DNA of 13,295 bases from JBGOTP01 sp041476545 (GCA_041476545.1 JBGOTP010000119.1:1-13295), one strand, 5' to 3'. Counted from the stretch's first letter, positions 1-6,532 are shown. Made by a program: numbers and translations. The notes: generated from the letters alone by a model not told the origin.

Positions 1-3
1 CTG

Positions 4-10
4 TTAGGAT
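4..10 (+). promoter_or_regulatory. possible -10 element just upstream of the first gene
   Basis: The heptamer TTAGGAT ends 9 bases before the ATG at 20. It resembles TTAGAAT at 6511-6517, which also sits just before a gene start. If it acts as a -10 box, transcription would begin at or next to the start codon, giving a leaderless or nearly leaderless mRNA. The -35 region lies outside the window, so this rests on one short motif and its position. Confidence 0.3.
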
Positions 11-19
11 CGGCGCGAA

Positions 20-1225
20 ATGGCCACATCAAGACTCGTGCTTGCTTGCACGCTACTGGCGCTTCTTGCGAGCCTTCGCCCGCAGGCCCAGGGGCGTCAG
101 ACCGCGACCATCCGCGTCGCCGAAACCTCGGGCATCCGGCGGACGGAATATCCAATCCGCGCCGTCGTGCCGGTGCCTCAGCGCGCGGTGACCGATGCGA
201 GCCACGCCAGGCTGCGCCTCAACGATGCCGAGGCGCCGGCCCAATACACCGTGACGTCGAATTGGCCGGACGGCTCGGCGCGTTCGCTCGACGTGGACTT
301 CAACGTCACGCTCGCGCCAGGAGAATCACGAGCGTATCAGCTCGAGTACGGATCAGACGTCACCGCGGAAGCCCGACCTCGGGGCATGACGGTCACCCAG
401 GATATCGACGTCGTTCAAGTGGGCAGCGTGAAGTTTGCTCGAAGCGGAGCGCCGCTCATCGCATCGGTCGGTTACGTTCGTTCGGAGTTCATCGGCCAGT
501 TTCCGGAGGCGCGTAACGGCTTCACGATCGTGGATCAGGCAGACATCCGTCACAGACTCTCCAGCGCTCAGGCCACCAAGACGACCGAGCTGCTCAAACG
601 GGGCCCGCTCGTGTCCGTTCTGCAGTACTCGGGAAGCATCGCCATCGACGGGAGCTATGCCGTGCCGTTCACGCTCTGGTTCGAGGTGCCGAACAGCAAG
701 TCGTGGGTGAAGATGTCGGCCACCATCGAGGATCCAATGCGGCGCGTCAAGCAACTTGATTTCGACACGCCTCTGGCGCTCGGCGCCTTCCCTTGGCTGT
801 GGGATTTCGGGACCGAGAACGGCACCTACGGCGCATTTCGCAACCCGACGGACACGGTTGTCTTTACACAGGTCGTCGGAACTGGCGGTCCGAGCACGCA
901 CCGCTGGAAAGTGGACACGGGCACGCCGCCGGAGCTGCGTCCCTATGAAACGTCGGCGCGTCTCGCGGGAGGCTGGGGACATCTCCAGGGCGCCGCGACG
1001 GCCGTCGCGTTTGGCATCGACGGTCTTGGAGAAACGCCCGGCACGTATACCGTCTCCCTCAACGGGCAGGGCCAGGCGTCTTTTGGATTCTCACCGAGCA
1101 GCAGCGCGACGACGTACCGCTTCGGCATCTACCAGCACTTCGTGAGCACGCCGGTGCCGATTGGCGCGGCCACGACCCCGGCGTCGATGCTCCATCCGCC
1201 GACAGTGGTTGTGTCGGTGAATTAG
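20..1225 (+). CDS. exported protein with PcRGLX/YetA-like N-terminal region
   Basis: This 401-residue protein begins with a signal peptide: one Arg, a hydrophobic stretch at about residues 6-19, and a likely cleavage near residues 23-25. It should act outside the cytoplasm. Residues about 30-115 carry a YPIRAVVPVPQRAV segment and then WPDGSARSLDVDF, followed by an APGESRAYQLEYG strand. This pattern recalls the N-terminal barrel of the PcRGLX/YetA-like family, which includes a rhamnogalacturonan exolyase. The rest is beta-rich with Trp and Gly clusters (for example FPWLWDFGTENG), and I see no catalytic motif I can name. The ATG at 20 is the first start that gives a full signal peptide. No Shine-Dalgarno sequence is evident. 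The protein is shorter than full-length lyases of that family as I recall them, so lyase activity is unproven. The gene converges on the amidase gene. Confidence 0.7.
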   Translation: MATSRLVLACTLLALLASLRPQAQGRQTATIRVAETSGIRRTEYPIRAVVPVPQRAVTDASHARLRLNDAEAPAQYTVTSNWPDGSARSLDVDFNVTLAPGESRAYQLEYGSDVTAEARPRGMTVTQDIDVVQVGSVKFARSGAPLIASVGYVRSEFIGQFPEARNGFTIVDQADIRHRLSSAQATKTTELLKRGPLVSVLQYSGSIAIDGSYAVPFTLWFEVPNSKSWVKMSATIEDPMRRVKQLDFDTPLALGAFPWLWDFGTENGTYGAFRNPTDTVVFTQVVGTGGPSTHRWKVDTGTPPELRPYETSARLAGGWGHLQGAATAVAFGIDGLGETPGTYTVSLNGQGQASFGFSPSSSATTYRFGIYQHFVSTPVPIGAATTPASMLHPPTVVVSVN

Positions 1226-1226
1226 A

Positions 1227-1324
1227 GCAGCTTTCGTAGCGCAGGGCTTCAGCCCTGCCCGTGTGCAGGCCTCAAGGCCTGCGCTACGACTACAGTGCAG
1301 CTTTCAGCGCGACGACTACGGTGC
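1227..1324. repeat. compound palindromic intergenic repeat, possible bidirectional terminator
   Basis: An outer perfect 11-bp inverted repeat (CGTAGCGCAGG at 1235-1245, CCTGCGCTACG at 1278-1288) encloses two tight hairpins built alike, with 8-bp stems and 2-base loops. One is GCAGGGCT-TC-AGCCCTGC at 1241-1258 and the other is GCAGGCCT-CA-AGGCCTGC at 1265-1282. The 9-mer GCAGCTTTC lies on both sides (1227-1235 and 1297-1305), like a target duplication. A tail, ACGACTACAGTGC (1286-1298), recurs as ACGACTACGGTGC at 1312-1324 and covers the amidase stop codon. The element fills the spacer between convergent genes, so it could end transcription from both sides, although neither hairpin has a U-tract. 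A related single arm lies at 5344-5392. Confidence 0.8.
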
Positions 1325-3007
1325 GCTGGCCGGTGGTACCCGACGCTTCGTGGCCTGCTCAAACGCGTACGCGATCGCGAGGAGCCGTGGTTCGCTGCAC
1401 GCCATGCCGGTGAATGTCACGCCGAAGGGCGGCGGCTTCGGATTGAAGCCTGGCGGAAACGAACCGGCCGCGACCGTCGCGAATCCAAACGGCACGATGA
1501 CGCTCGGGTAGCCGGCCTTGGCGGCAATGGCCGCGCCGCTCGACGAGGGAAACAGCAGCGCGTCGAGACGCTCGGCCTTCATCACTTCATCGATGCCGTG
1601 GGTCGCCGAGAGCGCGATGTCCTTCGCGCGATCGGCCTCGTACTTCGCGCGATCCCGATCCAGATCCATCGCGTCCGACACTTCGAGCAGCGTCTGGCCG
1701 TACTTGATGGCGCCCGCCTCCTTGTGCGCCGCGTTCCAGGCGATGAGCTCGCTCAGCGATTTCACTGGCGCCAACGGCCCCAGGGACACGAGCCACTTGT
1801 TGAAGTCGCGCTTCATCCCGTACTTGAGCACGACCGAACAGTTCTCGTCCCCGCCACGGCCCGGCGCGCCCGAACACGTGCCCCACGACAGGAAGTTGTT
1901 CTTCGGATCAGCGTCAGCGACGCTCGGAATGTCCGCGGGATCAACGATGACGGCGCCCTGACGACCGAGGATCGCGATCGCGTCAGCCATCATCGACGCT
2001 GAGCCGGCGGCCAGGCGCGTGTAGAACGATGCGCGCGGGATGCCAATGCGAGCGCCTGTCAGACTGTCCACCTTCAGGAGCCGCGTGTAGTCGCGTCCGG
2101 GTGGCGCCGGCGACCCCGGAGACGACGCGCAGAGGCGCGTCGCCGGATCGTGGGGATCCGGTGCTGCGCCCTCGAGAACGCCCAGCATCACCGCGACATC
2201 CGTCACGGTCCTGGCCATCGGCCCGGCGGTGTCCTGATCCGCGGTAATCGGGATCACTCCGTAGCGGCTGATGCGGCCGACCGTCGGCTTCACGGCCGCG
2301 AGCATCGTGGCATTGGCGGGCGAGAGGATCGATCCTGAAGTTTCCGATCCGACGTTGGCCGCCCACAGATTGGCCGACGTGCCGATACCCGAACTCGATC
2401 CACTTGGCGACATCACCGGCCGCCCATCGCCCGATCCCGCTCTCGGATCGCGACGCGGATCGTACGGGTTCATGCCATAGCCGCCGACGGCGTTGTAGTC
2501 GCCCGGCATGCCCACCGCGACCCAGTTGGCCAGCTCGGTCATGCCGGTCTTTGCGATGATGATCGCGCCAGCCGCGCGCAGGTTCGAGGTGAGCGTGGCC
2601 TCGTAGGGCGGCACGAAGCCGTCGAATGCCAGCGCTCCGCCAGTCGTCGGCAGATGCGTCGTCTGGATGTTGTCCTTGAGCGCGACGGGAATGCCGTGCA
2701 GCGGTCCGCGCACACGCCCCGCCGCGCGCTCGCGGTCGCGTTCGTCGGCTTCCTTCAGCGCATCGCGATTCACCGTGATGGCCGCGTGCAGCGTGTCTTC
2801 GTACATCGCGATCCGCGTGAGGTACTCGGTCACGATCTGCCGGGAGGTGACGCGGTGCTGCTCCATGGCCGCGCGCATCTGCGGAATCGTCGCCTCGACG
2901 ACGGTGAAGGGTGGTACGGATCGCCCTCGGCTCGCCGAAGGCGCCTGAGCGTACACCGTGAGCCCAACGACAGTAAGAACGGCAAGCGTGACGTGAAATC
3001 TATTCAT
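1316..3007 (-). CDS. exported amidase-signature family hydrolase
   Basis: This 563-residue protein has an N-terminal signal peptide (hydrophobic residues about 6-18, cleavage near YAQA at 19-22) and then the amidase-signature fold. The Ser-cisSer-Lys triad is visible: Lys111 in ALKDNI, the cis-Ser near 205 in SGSSSGIG, and the nucleophile Ser226 in ETSGSI. Such enzymes hydrolyse carboxamides or related C-N bonds. The substrate cannot be read from sequence, but export argues against GatA, the tRNA-dependent amidotransferase subunit. Between the NPYDP motif (180-184) and the Ser motif there are roughly ten more residues than in typical amidases (RRDPRAGSGDGRPVM). The usual Asp-Gly before the nucleophile is replaced by Thr-Ser-Gly. 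The gene lies 40 bases downstream of the acyl-CoA dehydrogenase on the same strand and may be cotranscribed with it. Its leader consists of a CGCAGAG repeat that may serve as the ribosome site. The stop codon lies inside a repeat tail. Confidence 0.93.
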   Translation of the reverse strand: MNRFHVTLAVLTVVGLTVYAQAPSASRGRSVPPFTVVEATIPQMRAAMEQHRVTSRQIVTEYLTRIAMYEDTLHAAITVNRDALKEADERDRERAAGRVRGPLHGIPVALKDNIQTTHLPTTGGALAFDGFVPPYEATLTSNLRAAGAIIIAKTGMTELANWVAVGMPGDYNAVGGYGMNPYDPRRDPRAGSGDGRPVMSPSGSSSGIGTSANLWAANVGSETSGSILSPANATMLAAVKPTVGRISRYGVIPITADQDTAGPMARTVTDVAVMLGVLEGAAPDPHDPATRLCASSPGSPAPPGRDYTRLLKVDSLTGARIGIPRASFYTRLAAGSASMMADAIAILGRQGAVIVDPADIPSVADADPKNNFLSWGTCSGAPGRGGDENCSVVLKYGMKRDFNKWLVSLGPLAPVKSLSELIAWNAAHKEAGAIKYGQTLLEVSDAMDLDRDRAKYEADRAKDIALSATHGIDEVMKAERLDALLFPSSSGAAIAAKAGYPSVIVPFGFATVAAGSFPPGFNPKPPPFGVTFTGMACSEPRLLAIAYAFEQATKRRVPPASAP

Positions 3008-3009
3008 GT

Positions 3010-3034
3010 CTCTGCGTTCTCTGCGGCCTCTGCG
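3010..3034. repeat. three 9-bp CTCTGCG units in the amidase leader
   Basis: CTCTGCG occurs at 3010-3016, 3019-3025 and 3028-3034, an exact 9-bp period. On the minus strand this reads as three CGCAGAG units directly before the amidase ATG at 3007. The middle unit, 11 bases from the start, could act as a weak purine-rich ribosome site. The same three-unit array occurs at 12655-12679 beside unrelated genes, so this is a dispersed repeat family and not a gene-specific leader. Confidence 0.75.
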
Positions 3035-3047
3035 TCCAACGTCGTGG

Positions 3048-4238
3048 TCAGGATTTCGCCAGCTCGATCTTCGCGATTGCGGCGCGGTGCACTTCGTCCG
3101 GTCCGTCGGCCAGCCGGATCGTGCGCGTGTGCGCCCAGGCCGACGCCAGCGGAAAGTCGTCGCTCACGCCGGCGGCGCCATGCGCCTGGATGGCGCGGTC
3201 GATCACCCGCAGCGCCATGTTGGGCACGACCACCTTGATCATGGCAATCTCACCGCGGGCAACCTTGTTGCCGACCGTGTCCATCAGGTGCGCCGCGTTC
3301 ATCGTCAGCAGACGGGCCTGATCGATCTCCATCCGCGAATCGGCGATGTCGGCGCGGATTGTCCCCTGCTCCGCCAGCGCCTTGCCGAACGCCACACGCG
3401 TCTTCACCCGGCGGCACATCGCTTCGAGCGAGCGCTCCGCGACGCCGATGAGCCGCATGCAGTGGTGGATGCGGCCGGGCCCGAGCCGTCCTTGCGCGAT
3501 CTCGAATCCACGGCCTTCTCCGAGCAACACGTTCGACGCGGGCACACGTACGTTCTCGAACATAATCTCCATGTGGCCGTGCGGTGCATCGTCGTAGCCG
3601 AAGACGGGCAGCATCCGCGTGATCGTGACGCCGCGCGTGTCCATCGGGACGAGGACCATCGATTGCTGATCGTGGCGTGGCGCGCCGGGATTAGTCTTGC
3701 CCATGAAGATCGCAATCCTGCAGCGGGGATCGCCGGCTCCAGAGATGTACCACTTGCGCCCGTTGATCACGTAGTCGTTGCCGTCGCGCTCAATGCGCGA
3801 GGCAATGTTGGTTGCGTCGGACGAGGCCACGTCCGGCTCGGTCATCGCGAAGCAGGATCGGATCGTGCCGGCCAGCAGCGGCTCGAGCCACTGGCGCCGC
3901 TGCGCTTCGGTGCCGTAGCGGACGAGGACTTCCATGTTCCCCGTGTCGGGCGCGGAGCAGTTGAACACTTCAGGCGCGAACGAGGGCGATCGGCCCATGA
4001 TCTCGCAGAGCGGCGCGTACTCGTGGTTGGTGAGGCCGGCACCGTACTGGCTCTCGGGAAGAAACAAGTTCCACAGGTTGGCGGCCGTCGCCTTCGGCTT
4101 GAGTTCCTCGATGATGGCGGTCGGCTGCCAGCGGTCGCCCGCGGCGATCTGCGCGCGAAACGTCGCCTCGTTCGGGTAGATGTGTGCGTCCATGAACGCG
4201 GTCAGTCGCACGGCCAAGGCTCGAGTCTTGTCGTTCAT
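3048..4238 (-). CDS. acyl-CoA dehydrogenase, ACAD10/ACAD11 and LvaC type
   Basis: This cytoplasmic FAD enzyme is about 396 residues long from the chosen start. The acyl-CoA dehydrogenase fold is shown by TEPDVASSDATN (flavin and substrate binding), INGRKWYISGAG, and the C-terminal AHGAAGVSDDFPLA and ADGPDEVH motifs. The last is typical of the ACAD10/ACAD11 branch. By eye, its Asp sits where medium-chain enzymes have the catalytic Glu of YEGTSQ. In that branch the enzyme works on 4-phosphorylated acyl-CoA made by an APH-type kinase, and such a kinase is encoded divergently next door. Three in-frame ATGs compete at 4256, 4247 and 4238. I chose 4238 because residues from MNDKTRAL align with the usual N-terminus, and because a start at 4256 would lie upstream of transcription from the TAGACT box at 4265-4260. 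ATG 4247 remains possible. No Shine-Dalgarno sequence is clear. The amidase follows on the same strand. Confidence 0.93.
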   Translation of the reverse strand: MNDKTRALAVRLTAFMDAHIYPNEATFRAQIAAGDRWQPTAIIEELKPKATAANLWNLFLPESQYGAGLTNHEYAPLCEIMGRSPSFAPEVFNCSAPDTGNMEVLVRYGTEAQRRQWLEPLLAGTIRSCFAMTEPDVASSDATNIASRIERDGNDYVINGRKWYISGAGDPRCRIAIFMGKTNPGAPRHDQQSMVLVPMDTRGVTITRMLPVFGYDDAPHGHMEIMFENVRVPASNVLLGEGRGFEIAQGRLGPGRIHHCMRLIGVAERSLEAMCRRVKTRVAFGKALAEQGTIRADIADSRMEIDQARLLTMNAAHLMDTVGNKVARGEIAMIKVVVPNMALRVIDRAIQAHGAAGVSDDFPLASAWAHTRTIRLADGPDEVHRAAIAKIELAKS

Positions 4239-4258
4239 CGCGTGCATAGTGCGCATGA

Positions 4259-4266
4259 TAGTCTAA
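4259..4266. promoter_or_regulatory. candidate shared symmetric -10 region for the divergent dehydrogenase and kinase
   Basis: The 7-bp core TAGTCTA (4259-4265) reads TAGTCT on the plus strand and TAGACT on the minus strand. Each fits the minimal -10 pattern TAnnnT. On the plus strand the hexamer ends 9 bases before the GTG at 4274. On the minus strand it ends 12 bases before ATG 4247 and 21 before ATG 4238. There is almost no other room for two promoters. I found no convincing -35 hexamer on either side. This is inference from position and symmetry. Confidence 0.4.
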
Positions 4267-4273
4267 GCAGCCC

Positions 4274-5353
4274 GTGCTGGGAGATACGCGAGACGTCCGG
4301 CCGACCGAGCAGCTCGATTGGGCGGTGCTTGCTGCGTACTTGCGCGAGCACCTGCCCGCGCGGGCCATTGCCGGCCTGGACTTCTCGAAGGGGATGGACG
4401 TCTCGCAGTTCCCCGGCGGGCACTCTAACCTCACCTACCTGCTTCGCATCGGCGGCGCCGAACTCGTCCTGCGCCGCCCGCCGCTCGGCCCGGTGCCGCG
4501 CAAGGCGCACGATATGGCGCGCGAGTTCCGGTGGCTGGCAGCCATTCATCCGGTGTTCCCGCTCGCGCCACGCCCCTACCTGGTCTGCGAAGACACGAGT
4601 GTCCTCGGATCGGTCTTTTACGTCATGGAGCGCCGCCGCGGCGTGGTGGTTCGTCACGAGGAACCACTGGGTCTGGCCGACCGACCGGAAGCGCGACGAC
4701 GTGTCAGCGCTACGCTCGTCGACACGCTGGCGGATCTCCACGCGATTGACGTCAGCAGGGGCGCGCTCTCGGAACTGGGCAAGCCTACCGGCTTTGTCGA
4801 GCGTCAGGTGCGCGGGTGGAGCGAGCGCTGGGAGCGATCGAAGACATCGGACGTGCCGGAGATGGACCGCCTCAGCACGTGGCTCCTCGCGCATCTCCCA
4901 CACGACCCCGGCGCGCCGGGCATCGTCCACGGTGATTTCAAGCTGGACAACGTGCTGCTCGATCCCCTCGACCTCGGGCGTATCGTCGCGGTATTCGACT
5001 GGGAAATGAGCGCGCTTGGGGATCCACTGGTGGATCTCGGCATCGTGCTCGCGTACTGGACACCGACCGCGCCCCCCGATCAGCGCGACGCTTTGACGAC
5101 GGTCACGCAGCGGCCCGGATGGTTCACGCCGGAAGAGATCGTCGACCGGTACGCCGAGCGGTCAGGGCGCGACGTGTCCGATATCCGCTATTACGAGACG
5201 TTCGCGCTCTTCAAGATCGCTGTAGTGATTCAGCAGATTTTCTACCGGTTCGTGAAGGGTCAGACCGACGACCCTCGGTTTGCCGTGTTCGGGGACCGCG
5301 TGTCGTACCTCGCCCGCCACGCGATCCGTTTGATGGACAAGGGGCAGGCCTAA
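4274..5353 (+). CDS. APH-type phosphotransferase, ACAD10/11 N-domain and LvaA-like
   Basis: This 359-residue cytoplasmic kinase has the aminoglycoside-phosphotransferase fold. FPGGHSNLTYLL (46-57) forms the nucleotide loop, LVLRRPP (64-70) the following strand, VHGDFKLDN (218-226) the catalytic loop with Asp221 and Asn226, and FDWE (241-244) supplies the metal-binding Asp242, followed by GDPLVDLG. The GGHSNLTY/RRPP pattern is that of the kinase half of ACAD10/ACAD11 and of Pseudomonas LvaA, which phosphorylate the 4-hydroxyl of hydroxyacyl-CoA. It is not that of antibiotic-resistance kinases. The matching dehydrogenase is the divergent neighbour. The start is a GTG without a Shine-Dalgarno sequence, 9 bases after a -10-like box, so translation may be leaderless. 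The last codons (GQA) and the TAA stop lie inside a palindromic repeat, so the C-terminal tail appears to have been set by repeat insertion. The partner protein LvaB of Pseudomonas is not seen here. Confidence 0.92.
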   Translation: MLGDTRDVRPTEQLDWAVLAAYLREHLPARAIAGLDFSKGMDVSQFPGGHSNLTYLLRIGGAELVLRRPPLGPVPRKAHDMAREFRWLAAIHPVFPLAPRPYLVCEDTSVLGSVFYVMERRRGVVVRHEEPLGLADRPEARRRVSATLVDTLADLHAIDVSRGALSELGKPTGFVERQVRGWSERWERSKTSDVPEMDRLSTWLLAHLPHDPGAPGIVHGDFKLDNVLLDPLDLGRIVAVFDWEMSALGDPLVDLGIVLAYWTPTAPPDQRDALTTVTQRPGWFTPEEIVDRYAERSGRDVSDIRYYETFALFKIAVVIQQIFYRFVKGQTDDPRFAVFGDRVSYLARHAIRLMDKGQA

Positions 5354-5392
5354 AGGCCTGCGCTACGAGCGCGAGCACGGACTACGACTATG
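5344..5392. repeat. single arm of the palindromic repeat spanning a stop and the next start
   Basis: GCAGGCCT (5344-5351), a 2-base AA loop, and AGGCCTGC (5354-5361) form the same 8-2-8 hairpin as at 1265-1282. They are followed by GCTACGA, as in that copy, and end in ACGACTATG (5384-5392), matching the ACGACTAC tail at 1286 and 1312. The kinase TAA (5351-5353) sits at the loop, and the alcohol dehydrogenase ATG (5390-5392) is the end of the tail. The whole 36-base spacer is therefore repeat-derived. Confidence 0.7.
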
Positions 5393-6496
5393 CGCATCAA
5401 AGCAGCGATTCTCTGGGAACGCGGACAGCCGATCTCGGTCGAGGACGCGGATCTCGACCCGCCCGGCCCCGGCGAGATCCTCGTCGAGGTGAAGGCGGCG
5501 GGCGTCTGCCATAGCGACCTGCATCCAGCGCGCGACGACTGGCCGATGCGAACGCCGCTCGTCCTTGGCCACGAAGGCGCCGGTATCGTGCGCGACGTTG
5601 GCGCGGGTATCACGCGAACCAAGCCGGGCGATCACGTGGTGTTCTGCTGGGCTCCCGCGTGCGGCGTCTGCCCCTGCTGCGTCGAAGGACGCGCGATCCT
5701 GTGCGACCGTCTCGATCGCACAACGTACCGGAATCGTCTCCCCTCGGGCGCCACACGCCTGCACGCGCGCGGGCAGGATGTCGCGCACTTTCTCAGCACC
5801 GCCTGCTTTGCCAGTCACGCGGTCGTTGCCGAAGAAGGCGCTGTGGTCGTAGGAGACGACATCCCGTTCGAGGCCCTCGCAACCCTTGGCTGCGCCGTGG
5901 TCACCGGTGTCGGCGCCGTGCTGGCGGCCGGCCGGGTGCCACAGGGCGCGAAGATTGCCATCATCGGCGCCGGCGGCGTCGGGCTGAACGTCGTGCAGGG
6001 CGCGGTCATCGCCGGCTGCGAGCGCATCGTGGCCATCGACCGGCAGCGCACACCGCTCGACATCGCCCGGCAATTTGGTGCGACGGATCTCGTCGAAGCG
6101 ACGGCAACCGTTGCCGACGAAATCAAGGGCCTGACCGGCGGGCGTGGCGCCGACTTCGTCTTCGACACCGTCGGCACACCAGCGACCCTCGCGACCGCGT
6201 TCGCTGCGACGAGAAAGGGCGGGACGGTCGTGCTCACCGGATTGTCGCGGATCGACGCGATAGGAAACGTTCAGCTGTTCCCGCTCGTCATGCAAGAGAA
6301 GCGGTTGATCGGATCGGCGTACGGCTCGGGACGACCGACCGAGGACATGATCCGGCTCATCGAGTGGTATCGACAGGGGCGACTGAAGCTGCGGGAACTG
6401 GTCAGCCGGACGTATTTGCTGAGCGAAGTCAATGAGGCGCTCCGAGCCCTGGGAGCCAGCGAGGGCGCGCGGGGCGTGATCCTTCCGCGGCCCTGA
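5390..6496 (+). CDS. zinc-dependent alcohol dehydrogenase, MDR superfamily
   Basis: This 368-residue NAD-linked oxidoreductase is of the medium-chain dehydrogenase type. The catalytic zinc ligands are visible: Cys40 in CHSDLH, His61-Glu62 in GHEGAG, and Cys168 in LGCAVVTG. The structural zinc cysteines are Cys91, Cys94, Cys97 and Cys105. A Rossmann loop, GAGGVG, lies at 193-198, and Asp217 ends the second strand, which favours NAD over NADP. The layout resembles class III and NDMA-type enzymes that oxidise primary alcohols, but the substrate is not fixed by sequence. The gene starts 36 bases after the kinase stop with no clear Shine-Dalgarno sequence. It is probably cotranscribed with the kinase, which suggests a hydroxy or alcohol intermediate in the same pathway. 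The ATG is formed by the tail of a repeat. The next in-frame starts would delete the first strand, so this start is preferred. Confidence 0.94.
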   Translation: MRIKAAILWERGQPISVEDADLDPPGPGEILVEVKAAGVCHSDLHPARDDWPMRTPLVLGHEGAGIVRDVGAGITRTKPGDHVVFCWAPACGVCPCCVEGRAILCDRLDRTTYRNRLPSGATRLHARGQDVAHFLSTACFASHAVVAEEGAVVVGDDIPFEALATLGCAVVTGVGAVLAAGRVPQGAKIAIIGAGGVGLNVVQGAVIAGCERIVAIDRQRTPLDIARQFGATDLVEATATVADEIKGLTGGRGADFVFDTVGTPATLATAFAATRKGGTVVLTGLSRIDAIGNVQLFPLVMQEKRLIGSAYGSGRPTEDMIRLIEWYRQGRLKLRELVSRTYLLSEVNEALRALGASEGARGVILPRP

Positions 6497-6510
6497 CACG
6501 CCGCCCTACG

Positions 6511-6517
6511 TTAGAAT
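6511..6517 (+). promoter_or_regulatory. candidate -10 element of the metal-binding/heme unit
   Basis: TTAGAAT lies 15 bases before the ATG at 6533 and only 14 bases after the alcohol dehydrogenase stop codon. A weak ribosome site, AGAGG (6520-6524), sits 8 bases before the ATG. Transcription from this box would begin near 6523, leaving a very short leader that may exclude the ribosome site. No good -35 at the right spacing was found. CTGACA at 6493-6498 is only 13 bases away. Confidence 0.4.
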
Positions 6518-6532
6518 ACAGAGGTAGACATC

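Noticed and set aside
1241..1282. Small CRISPR-like array
   Set aside because: There are only two hairpins of different sequence, with no regular spacers and no cas genes.
3006..5009. A very long plus-strand open frame across the dehydrogenase and into the kinase
   Set aside because: It reads antisense to the dehydrogenase and out of frame with the kinase, is extremely Arg-rich, and shows no family motif. It is a high-GC shadow.
4274..5353. Aminoglycoside-resistance kinase
   Set aside because: The fold is shared, but GGHSNLTY, the RRPP strand and the neighbouring ADGPDEVH-type dehydrogenase fit the hydroxyacyl-CoA kinase branch.
5363..6499. A minus-strand open frame covering the whole alcohol dehydrogenase
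   Set aside because: The plus-strand frame has all zinc ligands and the Rossmann loop, while the antisense frame is Arg/Asp-rich without motifs.
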